In this document: positions 1 to 8,036 of the stretch, in pieces | Layout: each line of letters begins with the position of its first letter | Position numbering within the stretch: position 1 is the stretch's first letter | Made by a program: the position numbers and the translations under genes | The notes under the pieces: generated by a model | What the model saw: the letters and a program-made list of their open reading frames with translations, nothing else | Told to the model about the DNA's origin: nothing | Databases searched by the model: none | Source: CAWIHA01 sp963835855 | GTDB lineage: Bacteria > Acidobacteriota > Terriglobia > Bryobacterales > Bryobacteraceae | Direction of reading: 5' to 3' | NCBI GenBank assembly: GCA_963835855.1 | Contig: CAWIHA010000013.1 | Span: forward strand, 20,660 to 84,659 | DNA: 64,000 nucleotides

Positions 1-6
1 GCTATT

Positions 7-630
7 ATGAATATGAGGACGACGATGAAAATCCATAGGCTGGCAATGACAGTCCTCCTGTCGTTAGGCGCGCTGTACGCGCAGTTCAGGCCAACGGAGG
101 ATTACTTTAAGAACGGGGTGCCACCGGCAGCCGCGGGGGAGCCGGTTTTCTCCCTCAGCATCCGCGCAGCAGGGCAGAATCAGGTCATGGCTGGCCGCGA
201 CATGAACGTGGAGATTACTCTCACGAACATTTCGAAAGAGGACATTTACATTACCGACATTACCCCATACCTAAAATATATTTGGGATGTCCGGGGGCCG
301 GATGGAGAGCCACGCCCGCTCACAAAAGCTGGCAGGGACGGTCTTGCGAATCAGGATAAGCTTATCGCCAGGAACATGCCCACTCTGCTGCGGCCGAAGG
401 AATCGCTCAAGACCATCGCCTCCGCCGCCTTAAACTTCGATACATGGGAAGTGGGAATGTACACGGTGCAGCTGCGAAAAAAGATCTCGCCGTATCTCGG
501 CGGCAGCGAGGTGGAATCGAACAAGATCGTCTTCACCGTCATCTACAACCCGATTATGGACCGGCTCAAGGCGCAGGGGGCTCTTAAGGAGACACCAAGC
601 ACTTCTCCGACTCCAGCTAAAAATCGCTGA
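7..630 (+). CDS. Secreted hypothetical protein, tandem paralog 1 of 3
   Basis: 207 residues. A basic start followed by a hydrophobic stretch ending near LYAQ (about residue 25) looks like a Sec signal peptide, so the protein is probably exported. The body is beta-rich with a stretch VEITLTNISKEDIYI that reads like an Ig-like strand pair. It shares the motifs ARNMPTLLRP and GGSEVESNKIVF with the gene at 1352, and the C-terminal YNPIMDRL with both following genes. ATGs at 7, 13 and 25 are all possible starts, and the window begins too close to see a ribosome binding site. I do not recognise the family. The tandem arrangement points to recent duplication. Function is unknown; an envelope or periplasmic role is inferred from the signal peptide only. 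Confidence 0.75.
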   Translation: MNMRTTMKIHRLAMTVLLSLGALYAQFRPTEDYFKNGVPPAAAGEPVFSLSIRAAGQNQVMAGRDMNVEITLTNISKEDIYITDITPYLKYIWDVRGPDGEPRPLTKAGRDGLANQDKLIARNMPTLLRPKESLKTIASAALNFDTWEVGMYTVQLRKKISPYLGGSEVESNKIVFTVIYNPIMDRLKAQGALKETPSTSPTPAKNR

Positions 631-696
631 GTTCGCAACGCATCCGTCGGCCTCTGTTGCGGACTCGCCGCGCCCGTTGAGCAAGCTTCAAGGCGC

Positions 697-1266
697 ATGA
701 AATCGATGCTGAAATTTGCACTATGGACAAGCGCCGCATTGGTGGTTTCCCTCAGTATGCTCTACGGGCAAACCGCCAGCCAGCCCTTTTCCCTCTCCAT
801 CAAAACGGAGCACGACCACGTAATGACGGGCACACACGTATCGATAGAGTACACGCTTAAGAATATCTCCAAAACGCCCCTAAGAACACCCTGCGCCGCA
901 GTTTATCCGGCGGGATCTCTGAACGATGTCTTTACTATCGAGCTATATGGACCGGACGGGAAAATGGCGGAACTGAGCGATAACGGGGAAGACTACGCGA
1001 GATCTCCACGCACTGATTGGGAACGTGACTTTCGGTGCTTAATAACACCATCCATCGCCCCAGGAGCGGTTGAAAAAGGGCGGTCTGACCCATTTGATTA
1101 TTTCGACACCTGGACGCTGGGGACCTACACCGTTCAGATAAAGCTGAAGCTCCCGGAACGGCTCGGTGGAGGGATTGTGGAGTCGAACAAGGTGCTGATC
1201 ACCACTACCTACAATCCGATCATGGAGAGGCTCGAAAGGCAAGGAGCACTTAAGAGTAAGAAATAG
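697..1266 (+). CDS. Secreted hypothetical protein, tandem paralog 2 of 3
   Basis: 189 residues with a clear signal peptide (hydrophobic residues about 5-24, ending in MLYGQ). It lacks the FRPTED segment found after the signal peptide in its two neighbours and starts its conserved part at FSLSIK. It keeps the core layout: the stretch ISIEYTLKNISK-like strand, the FDTWTLGTYTVQ block, GGGIVESNKV, and the C-terminal YNPIMERL. It is the most diverged of the three copies and carries two extra cysteines (near residues 67 and 113) that could form a disulfide outside the cytoplasm. It lies 66 bp downstream of copy 1 and 85 bp upstream of copy 3. Function unknown. Confidence 0.75.
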   Translation: MKSMLKFALWTSAALVVSLSMLYGQTASQPFSLSIKTEHDHVMTGTHVSIEYTLKNISKTPLRTPCAAVYPAGSLNDVFTIELYGPDGKMAELSDNGEDYARSPRTDWERDFRCLITPSIAPGAVEKGRSDPFDYFDTWTLGTYTVQIKLKLPERLGGGIVESNKVLITTTYNPIMERLERQGALKSKK

Positions 1267-1351
1267 CCCGGATAAAGCCGCCAAAAGCTTCCAGGGGGAG
1301 ACGCCTCAGCGCTAACTTCTGCCAGGATTTCGCGCTCGGATGACATAAATA

Positions 1352-1954
1352 ATGAGAATCGGCATTTTGGCATTAGCAACGCTCCTCCCGCTGTGCGCGG
1401 TATACGCACAATTCCGCCCCACGGAGGATTTTTTTGAGGAGGGATCGCATCCAGTGCCTGGCCGGCCAGTTTTTTCCCTCAGCATCCGCGCGGCGGGCGG
1501 GGATCATGTCATGGCCGGCAAGCCTATGATGGTGGAGATCACTCTCACCAACATTTCAAAAGCGAACATTTACATCGCCGATATTTCTCCGTACCTCGCG
1601 TATATCTGGGATGTCGGGTGTCCGGATGGGAAGCCATGCCCGCTCTCAGGCGACGGTGTAGACTATCTTCGAAATAAGGACAAGCCCCTTATCGCGAGGA
1701 ACATGCCCACTCTGCTGCGGCCGGGCGAATCGCAAAAGATCATCGCCGGCGCCAACCTTCTCTTCGACAGCTGGCAAGTGGGGATGTACACGGTGCAGGT
1801 GCGGAGAAAGATCTCCCCGGACCTTGGCGGCGGTGAGGTGGAATCAAATAAGATCGTCTTCACCACTACCTACAACCCGATCACGGACCGCATTGCGGGC
1901 CAAGCCACGAAGAAACCGTCGCAGGGTTCTCCCAAGGATTCCAAGGATCGCTGA
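1352..1954 (+). CDS. Secreted hypothetical protein, tandem paralog 3 of 3
   Basis: 200 residues. Signal peptide residues 1-19 (ending VYAQ), followed by FRPTEDFF, which matches FRPTEDYF in the first copy. It is the closest relative of the protein at 7-630: both carry FSLSIRAAG, VMAGK/R, ARNMPTLLRPGES-like and KISPxLGGxEVESNKIVF blocks. The C-terminal tail (last 15 residues) is Ser/Lys-rich and probably disordered. Copies 1 and 3 being more alike than either is to copy 2 suggests either two duplications or gene conversion. The family is not recognised. Confidence 0.75.
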   Translation: MRIGILALATLLPLCAVYAQFRPTEDFFEEGSHPVPGRPVFSLSIRAAGGDHVMAGKPMMVEITLTNISKANIYIADISPYLAYIWDVGCPDGKPCPLSGDGVDYLRNKDKPLIARNMPTLLRPGESQKIIAGANLLFDSWQVGMYTVQVRRKISPDLGGGEVESNKIVFTTTYNPITDRIAGQATKKPSQGSPKDSKDR

Positions 1955-2046
1955 CCGGCTGCCACTGTAGGGGACGGCTCCGGCTGCGAAACCGTTAAAC
2001 GCATGGAGACTCGCTCTGCCCCGAAACGTCCCTTCACACCGAAGCG

Positions 2047-2217
2047 TCAGCGCTGGCCCGGTGCCGCCGCCTTCCCCGAGGCGGGCAGGGTCAGGAGCGA
2101 GGTTCCGGGAAACGCGAACTTGCGGCCGAGTTCATTGCTCACGTTCACCTGGCAGAGGTATTCCCCAGGCTCGAGGCCGGCAATGGGGGCGCTCAGAGCC
2201 AGCGGCAGCGCGCCAGG
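2047..2217 (-). pseudogene. Remnant of a VWFA-related-type secreted protein C-terminus
   Basis: On the minus strand an open frame with no start of its own ends in TGA at 2047-2049 and reads LEPGEYLCQVNV then ELGRKFAFP. This looks like the conserved end of acidobacterial VWFA-related secreted proteins, in which a GxYxCQVNV..GRKFAFP block precedes the stop. The frame runs out into the start of fhs with no N-terminal domain, so this is probably the tail of a deleted gene. The family resemblance is from memory and a search could overturn it. Confidence 0.4.
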
Positions 2218-2229
2218 CCGAATCCGCTG

Positions 2230-2253
2230 TATAATTCTCGAACGGACTCGATA
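2230..2253 (+). promoter_or_regulatory. Possible -10 element and very short leader of fhs
   Basis: A perfect TATAAT lies at 2230-2235, 18 bp ahead of the fhs ATG at 2254. No good -35 box is visible at the expected distance and there is no Shine-Dalgarno sequence, so the mRNA would have a leader of about 12 nt. Inference from sequence only. Confidence 0.35.
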
Positions 2254-3939
2254 ATGCCCCCAACCGCCGAACTCGACGCCCCGAAGGAGACGGCCAAGCC
2301 CGGCCTGCTGCTGATCAACGAGATCGCGGACAAGCTGGGCATTTCCGACGACTATCTAGAGCACTACGGCAAGCACACCGCCAAGCTGCGGCTCGAGCTG
2401 CTCTCCGATTCGGCCCAAGCCCGCCGCGGCAAACTCATTCTGGTGACCGCCATCACGCCCACCAGCCACGGCGAAGGCAAGACCGTGGTTTCGATCGGCC
2501 TCACACAGGCGCTCGAGCGGAGCGGGCGCAAAGCCATCGCCACGCTGCGCGAACCCTCGCTCGGTCCGGTCTTCGGCATCAAGGGCGGCGCCACCGGCGG
2601 CGGCCGCTCGCAGGTGCTTCCGAGCGAGATCATCAACCTCCATTTCAACGGGGACTTCCACGCCATCACCGCGGCGCATAACCTGCTGGCGGCGATGATC
2701 GACTCCCATATCCACCACAGCAACGCCCTGCGGATCGACGTAGACAACATCTTCTGGCCGCGCACCATCGATATGAACGACCGGGCGCTGCGGCACGTCA
2801 TTGTGGGCCTGGGCGGAAAGGTCAACGGCGTCCCGCGCGAGACCGGGTTCGTCATCACGGCGGCCTCCGAGCTGATGGCCATTCTCGCGCTGGCCAATTC
2901 CCGCGAGGACCTGCGCCGCCGCTTGGGCGGCATCGTCATCGGGTTCGACCTCGATGGCCGCGTCCTCCGGGCGAAGGATCTGGAATCCACGGGCGCAATG
3001 ATGGTGCTGCTGAACCAGGCCATCATGCCCAACCTCGTCCAGACGACCGAGCATACCCCTGCCCTGGTCCACGCCGGCCCGTTCGCCAACATTGCGCATG
3101 GCACCAGCAGCGTCATTGCGCAAAGAATGGGCCTCCAACTAGCCGACTACGTCGTCAACGAGACCGGCTTCGGAGCCGACCTCGGCGCCGAGAAGTATTT
3201 TGACGTGGTCATGCCCTCGGCCGGGCTCAGGCCGTCGGTGGCCGTGCTGATTGCTTCGGTGCGCGCGCTCTGCGAGCAGGGTTCGGGACACGACTCCACG
3301 GCGCGCTGTGACGCGGCCGCCCTCCGCGCGGGCTTCGCGAACCTGGCCCGGCATATCGAGAATCTGCGGAAATTCCACATACCGATCGTCGTGGCCGTGA
3401 ACCGCTTCGCCGGCGATCCGCAATCGCATCTGGACCTCATCCAGGACTTCTGCCGCATCATGGGATGCGATAGTGCCATCGCCGATGCGTTTGAGCGAGG
3501 TGGAGAGGGCACTATGGAGCTTGCCGAGAAGGTTGTTTCCGCGGCCGATGAAGCCGATCCGCGCCAGGTCCATCCGCTCTATTCCCCGGAAATGAGCCTC
3601 GAGAAGAAGGTGGAGACGGTGGCGCGGGAAATCTACGGCGCCGCTGGCGTCTACTTCGAGACGGCCGCCCGCAAGGCCATCCAGAAATTCACGGACCTCG
3701 GGTTCGGACACCTGCCCGTCTGCATGGCCAAGACGCAATCTTCGTTCACCGATAACCCCAAGCTCGTCGGCGCCCCGCAAGGTTGGACGCTGACCATCAC
3801 CGGCGCGCATCTCTCCGCTGGCGCGGGCTTTATCGTGGTGATCGCGGGTAACATGCTGCTGATGCCCGGCCTCGGAAAAGTCCCACAGGCCGTCAAAATG
3901 GACGTGGACGATGCGGGCGAGATCGTCGGATTGCACTAG
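2254..3939 (+). CDS. fhs: Formate-tetrahydrofolate ligase
   Basis: 561 residues, the usual length for the family. The enzyme makes 10-formyl-THF from formate, THF and ATP in the cytoplasm, feeding purine and formyl-methionine synthesis or, in reverse, formate release. The P-loop-like TPTSHGEGKT is at residues 68-77, and the family-typical EPSLGPVFGIKGGATGGG-type block, HFNGDFHAI and FANIAHG segments follow in order. The C-terminus has the family-typical GAGF...MPGLGKVP block. It stands alone, with a remnant upstream and a convergent gene downstream, so no operon context. The start at 2254 is the first ATG of the frame and gives a normal N-terminus. Confidence 0.95.
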   Translation: MPPTAELDAPKETAKPGLLLINEIADKLGISDDYLEHYGKHTAKLRLELLSDSAQARRGKLILVTAITPTSHGEGKTVVSIGLTQALERSGRKAIATLREPSLGPVFGIKGGATGGGRSQVLPSEIINLHFNGDFHAITAAHNLLAAMIDSHIHHSNALRIDVDNIFWPRTIDMNDRALRHVIVGLGGKVNGVPRETGFVITAASELMAILALANSREDLRRRLGGIVIGFDLDGRVLRAKDLESTGAMMVLLNQAIMPNLVQTTEHTPALVHAGPFANIAHGTSSVIAQRMGLQLADYVVNETGFGADLGAEKYFDVVMPSAGLRPSVAVLIASVRALCEQGSGHDSTARCDAAALRAGFANLARHIENLRKFHIPIVVAVNRFAGDPQSHLDLIQDFCRIMGCDSAIADAFERGGEGTMELAEKVVSAADEADPRQVHPLYSPEMSLEKKVETVAREIYGAAGVYFETAARKAIQKFTDLGFGHLPVCMAKTQSSFTDNPKLVGAPQGWTLTITGAHLSAGAGFIVVIAGNMLLMPGLGKVPQAVKMDVDDAGEIVGLH

Positions 3940-4196
3940 GGCCGTCTCATCAATGGTGGAAGTATGATCGGGCGCCTTTGTTTCAATAGGTTGCGTTCGG
4001 TGTGGGAATCATAAGACCGGCCCCGGCGGGAGCGATTATCTCGCCAGGATTATGTGCCAGATGTTGTACGAGGGAGCGGCGCAGAACGGGCCGGCGGTTT
4101 CGCTTTGGCAGGACCGATGTCGAGGTGCTCGCGCCGGCCGTGAGCGCCCCCTGGCTAGAACCGGCCCAACCGGAGGGTACCTGCCCCCCGCCCGCT

Positions 4197-5555
4197 CTAG
4201 CTCTTCGGCTCGAGGATGAAGGTTGGAGCGAGTCCTGTGATGGTCGAGAAGCCGCCCCCATTGTGGGCGGTAAGCCAACTGGAGCAGCCCTGGACTTTCC
4301 CGAGGTAAGCGTGCGGGTGCAGATCCACTTGCATCTGCTTGAGTTCCAATTCGCCGTAGCGCAGCAGCGGAAACAGCGCGTGGGCCGCTTCCACCCTCTC
4401 CTGCACCACGTAAGGCGTCCGCAGCGCACGCCTGAGAGCGCGCTCCCAGCCAGCCGCGTCGTTGTCCCAGCCGCGGACCGAATGGTGTTCGCCCGTGTCG
4501 TCGTTCGGCTTGAGCACGAGCTTCTCGCGGTTCTTCAGGATGAACTCGCAGAGGTCGACCGTCTGGCCGTCGTGGGTCACCGTTCCGGCTCGTACCACGC
4601 GCGTCCAGGGAATGTATTGCCGAATCGCTTTCTTCTCCGCCATCGGGAAGCCGCTCGTGACCGTGTCGTCCGTCAGCAAGTCGAAGATGGCCTTCTTTTG
4701 AGCGAGTTCGGAGCGAAAGCTATTGATGACACAGACCTTACGCTCGCGATACGCGCGCACCAGCGGATGGGAGAGATCGTAACGTAGCAAAAATTCTTGC
4801 ACCTTCACGCGACGGAACACCAGATCGATCTGGAAGTTGCCCCGGCGCAGCACGTTGTTGCGATACTCCAACTGGTCCGGTGAGACGATCTCGGCTGGAT
4901 AACCTTGGCTGCGGAAATAATCGCGGAGCAAGACATATTCGCCCTGCTCGGTCATCTGGAAAGCTTGGCGGAACTCCAGGATGGCGATGTTGGGGCGGCT
5001 CTTGCCGCCGAACTGCTTATAAGCCTTGAGCAGCGCCGATAGCAAATGCCGTTTGCCGCCGAGCTTCTGCAACGTATACCGCTTCCGAAATTCCTTGACC
5101 GGCGGGGCATCGTAGAACAAATCGGCCAGCGCTTCCCCGTACGCCACTCCAACCGGTGTATCGGCGTTGCACTCGACGATGGAAAGCGTCCCGTTGTTCA
5201 GGTGCGTATCCAGCAGCGAAGTGACGGCAAGAAAAGGATAACCCGGGTCGATCGAGGCCAGCATCTTCTCGGCTGGCAGTAGCTCCATGCGCGCCAGTAG
5301 CGCTGGATTCGCAAGCGCCATCTGTTCCACGCGGTCAATCGCGCAGAACAGCGCCTCGGCGGCTCGCACCATGGAGTCGTATTGCCGTCGCGTGATGAAG
5401 TTCGGACGCAGGAAGGGACAGACCAGTCGCCCCCCCTCTGTAAGGTGTTCGGCTTGCATCCGCTCAGCGAGAGCTTCTGCCCAGCTCAAATCCTTATAGG
5501 GCTCAGTTTCGAGTAGCTTCTGATAACGGGCGACCGCCTCGTCTATTTGATTCAT
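4197..5555 (-). CDS. ATP-grasp-like protein (circularly permuted type), function unknown
   Basis: 452 residues. The C-terminal third has ATP-grasp features: LVLKPNDDTGEHHSVRGW-like nucleotide loop near residues 345-363 and a glycine-rich SSWLTAHNGGGFSTITG block near 423-439 that ends the protein, as in circularly permuted ATP-grasp proteins. The middle contains VECNADTPVG, another motif shared with glutathionylspermidine-synthase-like ligases. These enzymes join a carboxylate to an amine through an acyl-phosphate. The substrate cannot be read from the sequence. It is monocistronic and divergent from the S46 peptidase, with a shared 215 bp upstream region. Confident about fold class, not about reaction. 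Confidence 0.8.
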   Translation of the reverse strand: MNQIDEAVARYQKLLETEPYKDLSWAEALAERMQAEHLTEGGRLVCPFLRPNFITRRQYDSMVRAAEALFCAIDRVEQMALANPALLARMELLPAEKMLASIDPGYPFLAVTSLLDTHLNNGTLSIVECNADTPVGVAYGEALADLFYDAPPVKEFRKRYTLQKLGGKRHLLSALLKAYKQFGGKSRPNIAILEFRQAFQMTEQGEYVLLRDYFRSQGYPAEIVSPDQLEYRNNVLRRGNFQIDLVFRRVKVQEFLLRYDLSHPLVRAYRERKVCVINSFRSELAQKKAIFDLLTDDTVTSGFPMAEKKAIRQYIPWTRVVRAGTVTHDGQTVDLCEFILKNREKLVLKPNDDTGEHHSVRGWDNDAAGWERALRRALRTPYVVQERVEAAHALFPLLRYGELELKQMQVDLHPHAYLGKVQGCSSWLTAHNGGGFSTITGLAPTFILEPKS

Positions 5556-5604
5556 TCTGGCTGACTTCTACTTTTCAGTATCTCACAGCAGAGTGCTAAA
5601 GCGA

Positions 5605-5625
5605 AACATTTCACCCGGAAATGTT
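5605..5625. promoter_or_regulatory. Inverted repeat between the ATP-grasp and S46 genes
   Basis: AACATTTC, a 5-base spacer ACCCG, then GAAATGTT: an exact 8-bp inverted repeat about 50 bp upstream of the minus-strand ATP-grasp start. It could be an operator or a small hairpin. There is no T-run, so a terminator is unlikely. Confidence 0.3.
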
Positions 5626-5770
5626 CTACGTAAGACTATGAATCCAAAGAAGATATTTAGTTGCGCAGGAGGCGCCGGGCCCGGCCCGGTGAACCGCTCG
5701 CCGCGGGTCTGTGCACCACCGGAAGGTTGTGCTTCAATTTGTTCCGCGCCGCACGTTACATTGAACATAT

Positions 5771-7837
5771 ATGCGCCGCTCTCTCCCAAGGATTTTCTTA
5801 ACAATCGCTCTGGCCAGCGCCGCCTCGCTCAACGCCGACGAGGGGCTCTGGCTTTTCAACCAGTTTCCCAAGCAACTGGTTGCCCGGAAGTACAGGTTCC
5901 AGGTCACGGACGCTTTCCTGGACCATCTACGCCTCTCCTCCGTACGGTTCAAGGACGGCTCGGGATCGTTCATCTCGCCTAACGGCCTTCTGTTCACCAA
6001 CCACCACATCGCCTCCGACTGCATTCAGGCGCTGAGCTCGGCCGAACACGACTACATGGCTGACGGCTTTTTCGCGCGCACCGAAGCCGAGGAGCAGAAG
6101 TGCCCCAATTTCGAGGCTGACGTGCTCCTGCGCATTCAGGACGTCACCGCCCAGGTCAAAGGCTCGGCGCAACCGGAGGCGGCCGTGCCACAAGCAAACC
6201 AGCAGCGCAAGGCAGCCATGAGCCGCATCGAGAAGGAATGCACGGCAAGAACCAGCAATCGCTGCGAGGTGGTGACGCTCTATTCGGGCGGCGAATACAA
6301 CCTGTACGAGTACAAGAAGTACAACGACATCCGCCTGGTTTTCGCGCCCGAAGCGGACATCGCGGCCTTCGGCGGCGACCCCGACAATTTCAGCTACCCA
6401 CGCTACTGCCTGGATTTCGCATTTCTCCGCGCGTATGAGAACGGACGGCCGGCAGGAGTCAAAGAGTACTTGCGCTGGAGCCGCGAGGGCGTTCAGGATG
6501 GCGAGCTGATCTTTGTCTCCGGCAATCCGGGTGCGACGGAGCGGCTGGCGACGATGGCCGCACTCGAATTCTTCCGCGATGTTTCCTATCCGTTGATTCA
6601 AGCGAGGTTCGCCTCGCTGGTCCGCGCCCTCGAAGAGTTCGGCGCCGGGAACACCGAGGACAAGCGCGTGGCGCGCGAAAACCTTTTGATGGCGCAGAAC
6701 AGCTACAAGGCTTACACGGGCATTCTGATGGGCCTGCGCGATCCGGACCTGACGAGCCGCAAGAAGCGGGAGGAGGACAATCTGCGGGCCGCCGTCAAAG
6801 CCGATCCGGCCAAACGCAAAGAGTACGGAAACGCGTGGGCGGAGATAGCCGCCGCCTATCAACGGTACCGCGCGTTCTACAAACCCTATGCTTTGCTCGA
6901 GCGCTACGCGACCCGCGGTTCCGGCCTGTTCCGCATCGCCCGCGATGTGGTGAGATACGCCGAGGAGACCGGAAAGCCTGATAGCGAGCGCCTGCGCGAT
7001 TTCGCCGACGCGAACCTCCCGGCGATTGAGCAGGAGATGTATTCACCGGCGCCGGTCACGGATTCTATGGAAACAGCCGTTCTGGCCGGCTACTTCACAT
7101 TTCTCGAGAAAGAAATGGGAGCAGACGATGCGGCGGTCAAAGCGGTCCTCCATGGGCGCACCCCGCGGGAAGCCGCGCGCGAATACGTCTCAACCAGCAA
7201 GCTCAAGGACATCGCCGAGCGCAAACGGCTGGCGGGCAACGTCGAAGCGGTAAGAACCTCCCAAGACGGCATGATCCGGCTGGCCCGCATCCTCGACGAG
7301 CCCGCGCGGCGCCTGCGAAAGCAGTATGACGATCAAGTCGAGGCGGTGCTGGACCCCCATGCCGCGAAGATCGCGCAGGCCCGCTTCGCCGTCTACGGCG
7401 CGAGCGCTTACCCGGACGCGACCTTCACTCTGCGGCTGACCTACGGACCGGTCGAAGGCTATCGCTTAAAGAATGGGGACCGGGAGCCATACACGACCGC
7501 CTTCGCGGGCCTCTACCGCCGCGCGACGGGCAAAGATCCGTACAAGCTGCCGCCGCGGTGGATCGAGGGGGAGCCATCGCTGAGCTTGGCAACGCCGTTC
7601 AATTTCGTCTCGACTGCCGACACGCACGGAGGCAACTCCGGCAGCCCGACGGTGAACGAGCGCAACGAGATCGTCGGCATCCTGTTCGACGGCAATATCG
7701 AAAGCCTACCCAACCAGTTCGTCTACACCGAAGCGCAGGCACGCTCGGTCCACGTCGCGAGCCAGGCGATCATCGAAGCACTCCGTAAGATTTATCACGC
7801 GGACCGCGTGCTCGATGAGGCCGGCATGGATCAGTAA
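5771..7837 (+). CDS. S46 family dipeptidyl-peptidase, exported
   Basis: 688 residues, in the range of DPP7/DPP11. Residues 1-22 form a signal peptide, followed by DEGLWLFNQ, typical for the mature start. Catalytic parts of the chymotrypsin-like fold are all present: the histidine region TNHH at 76-79, a DxxNFSYPRYCLDFAF segment with the acid, and the serine in GGNSGSP near 621-627. The helical S46 insert lies between. These enzymes cut dipeptides from peptide N-termini in the periplasm. The FDGN motif near 639-642 carries glycine where DPP11-type enzymes are recalled to carry arginine, suggesting DPP7-like preference for non-acidic residues; that is inference. No operon partners. Confidence 0.92.
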   Translation: MRRSLPRIFLTIALASAASLNADEGLWLFNQFPKQLVARKYRFQVTDAFLDHLRLSSVRFKDGSGSFISPNGLLFTNHHIASDCIQALSSAEHDYMADGFFARTEAEEQKCPNFEADVLLRIQDVTAQVKGSAQPEAAVPQANQQRKAAMSRIEKECTARTSNRCEVVTLYSGGEYNLYEYKKYNDIRLVFAPEADIAAFGGDPDNFSYPRYCLDFAFLRAYENGRPAGVKEYLRWSREGVQDGELIFVSGNPGATERLATMAALEFFRDVSYPLIQARFASLVRALEEFGAGNTEDKRVARENLLMAQNSYKAYTGILMGLRDPDLTSRKKREEDNLRAAVKADPAKRKEYGNAWAEIAAAYQRYRAFYKPYALLERYATRGSGLFRIARDVVRYAEETGKPDSERLRDFADANLPAIEQEMYSPAPVTDSMETAVLAGYFTFLEKEMGADDAAVKAVLHGRTPREAAREYVSTSKLKDIAERKRLAGNVEAVRTSQDGMIRLARILDEPARRLRKQYDDQVEAVLDPHAAKIAQARFAVYGASAYPDATFTLRLTYGPVEGYRLKNGDREPYTTAFAGLYRRATGKDPYKLPPRWIEGEPSLSLATPFNFVSTADTHGGNSGSPTVNERNEIVGILFDGNIESLPNQFVYTEAQARSVHVASQAIIEALRKIYHADRVLDEAGMDQ

Positions 7838-8036
7838 GACCCCCTGGACCCGGTTCAGAGGTGGAGCAACCTCCCCAAACGCCGACTCAAAGGTCGACGC
7901 GGCACGCCGGCGTTCAACAAAACGCCTCCAGGCTGAGGGGGCGATGAGGTGTGCCTTCGAACGTTGCCCTGGTAGCCGGTTCCATCCACGGGGCCACAAG
8001 CTCTGGGTCGTGACCGCGAGCTACGAGCCGCGAGCC

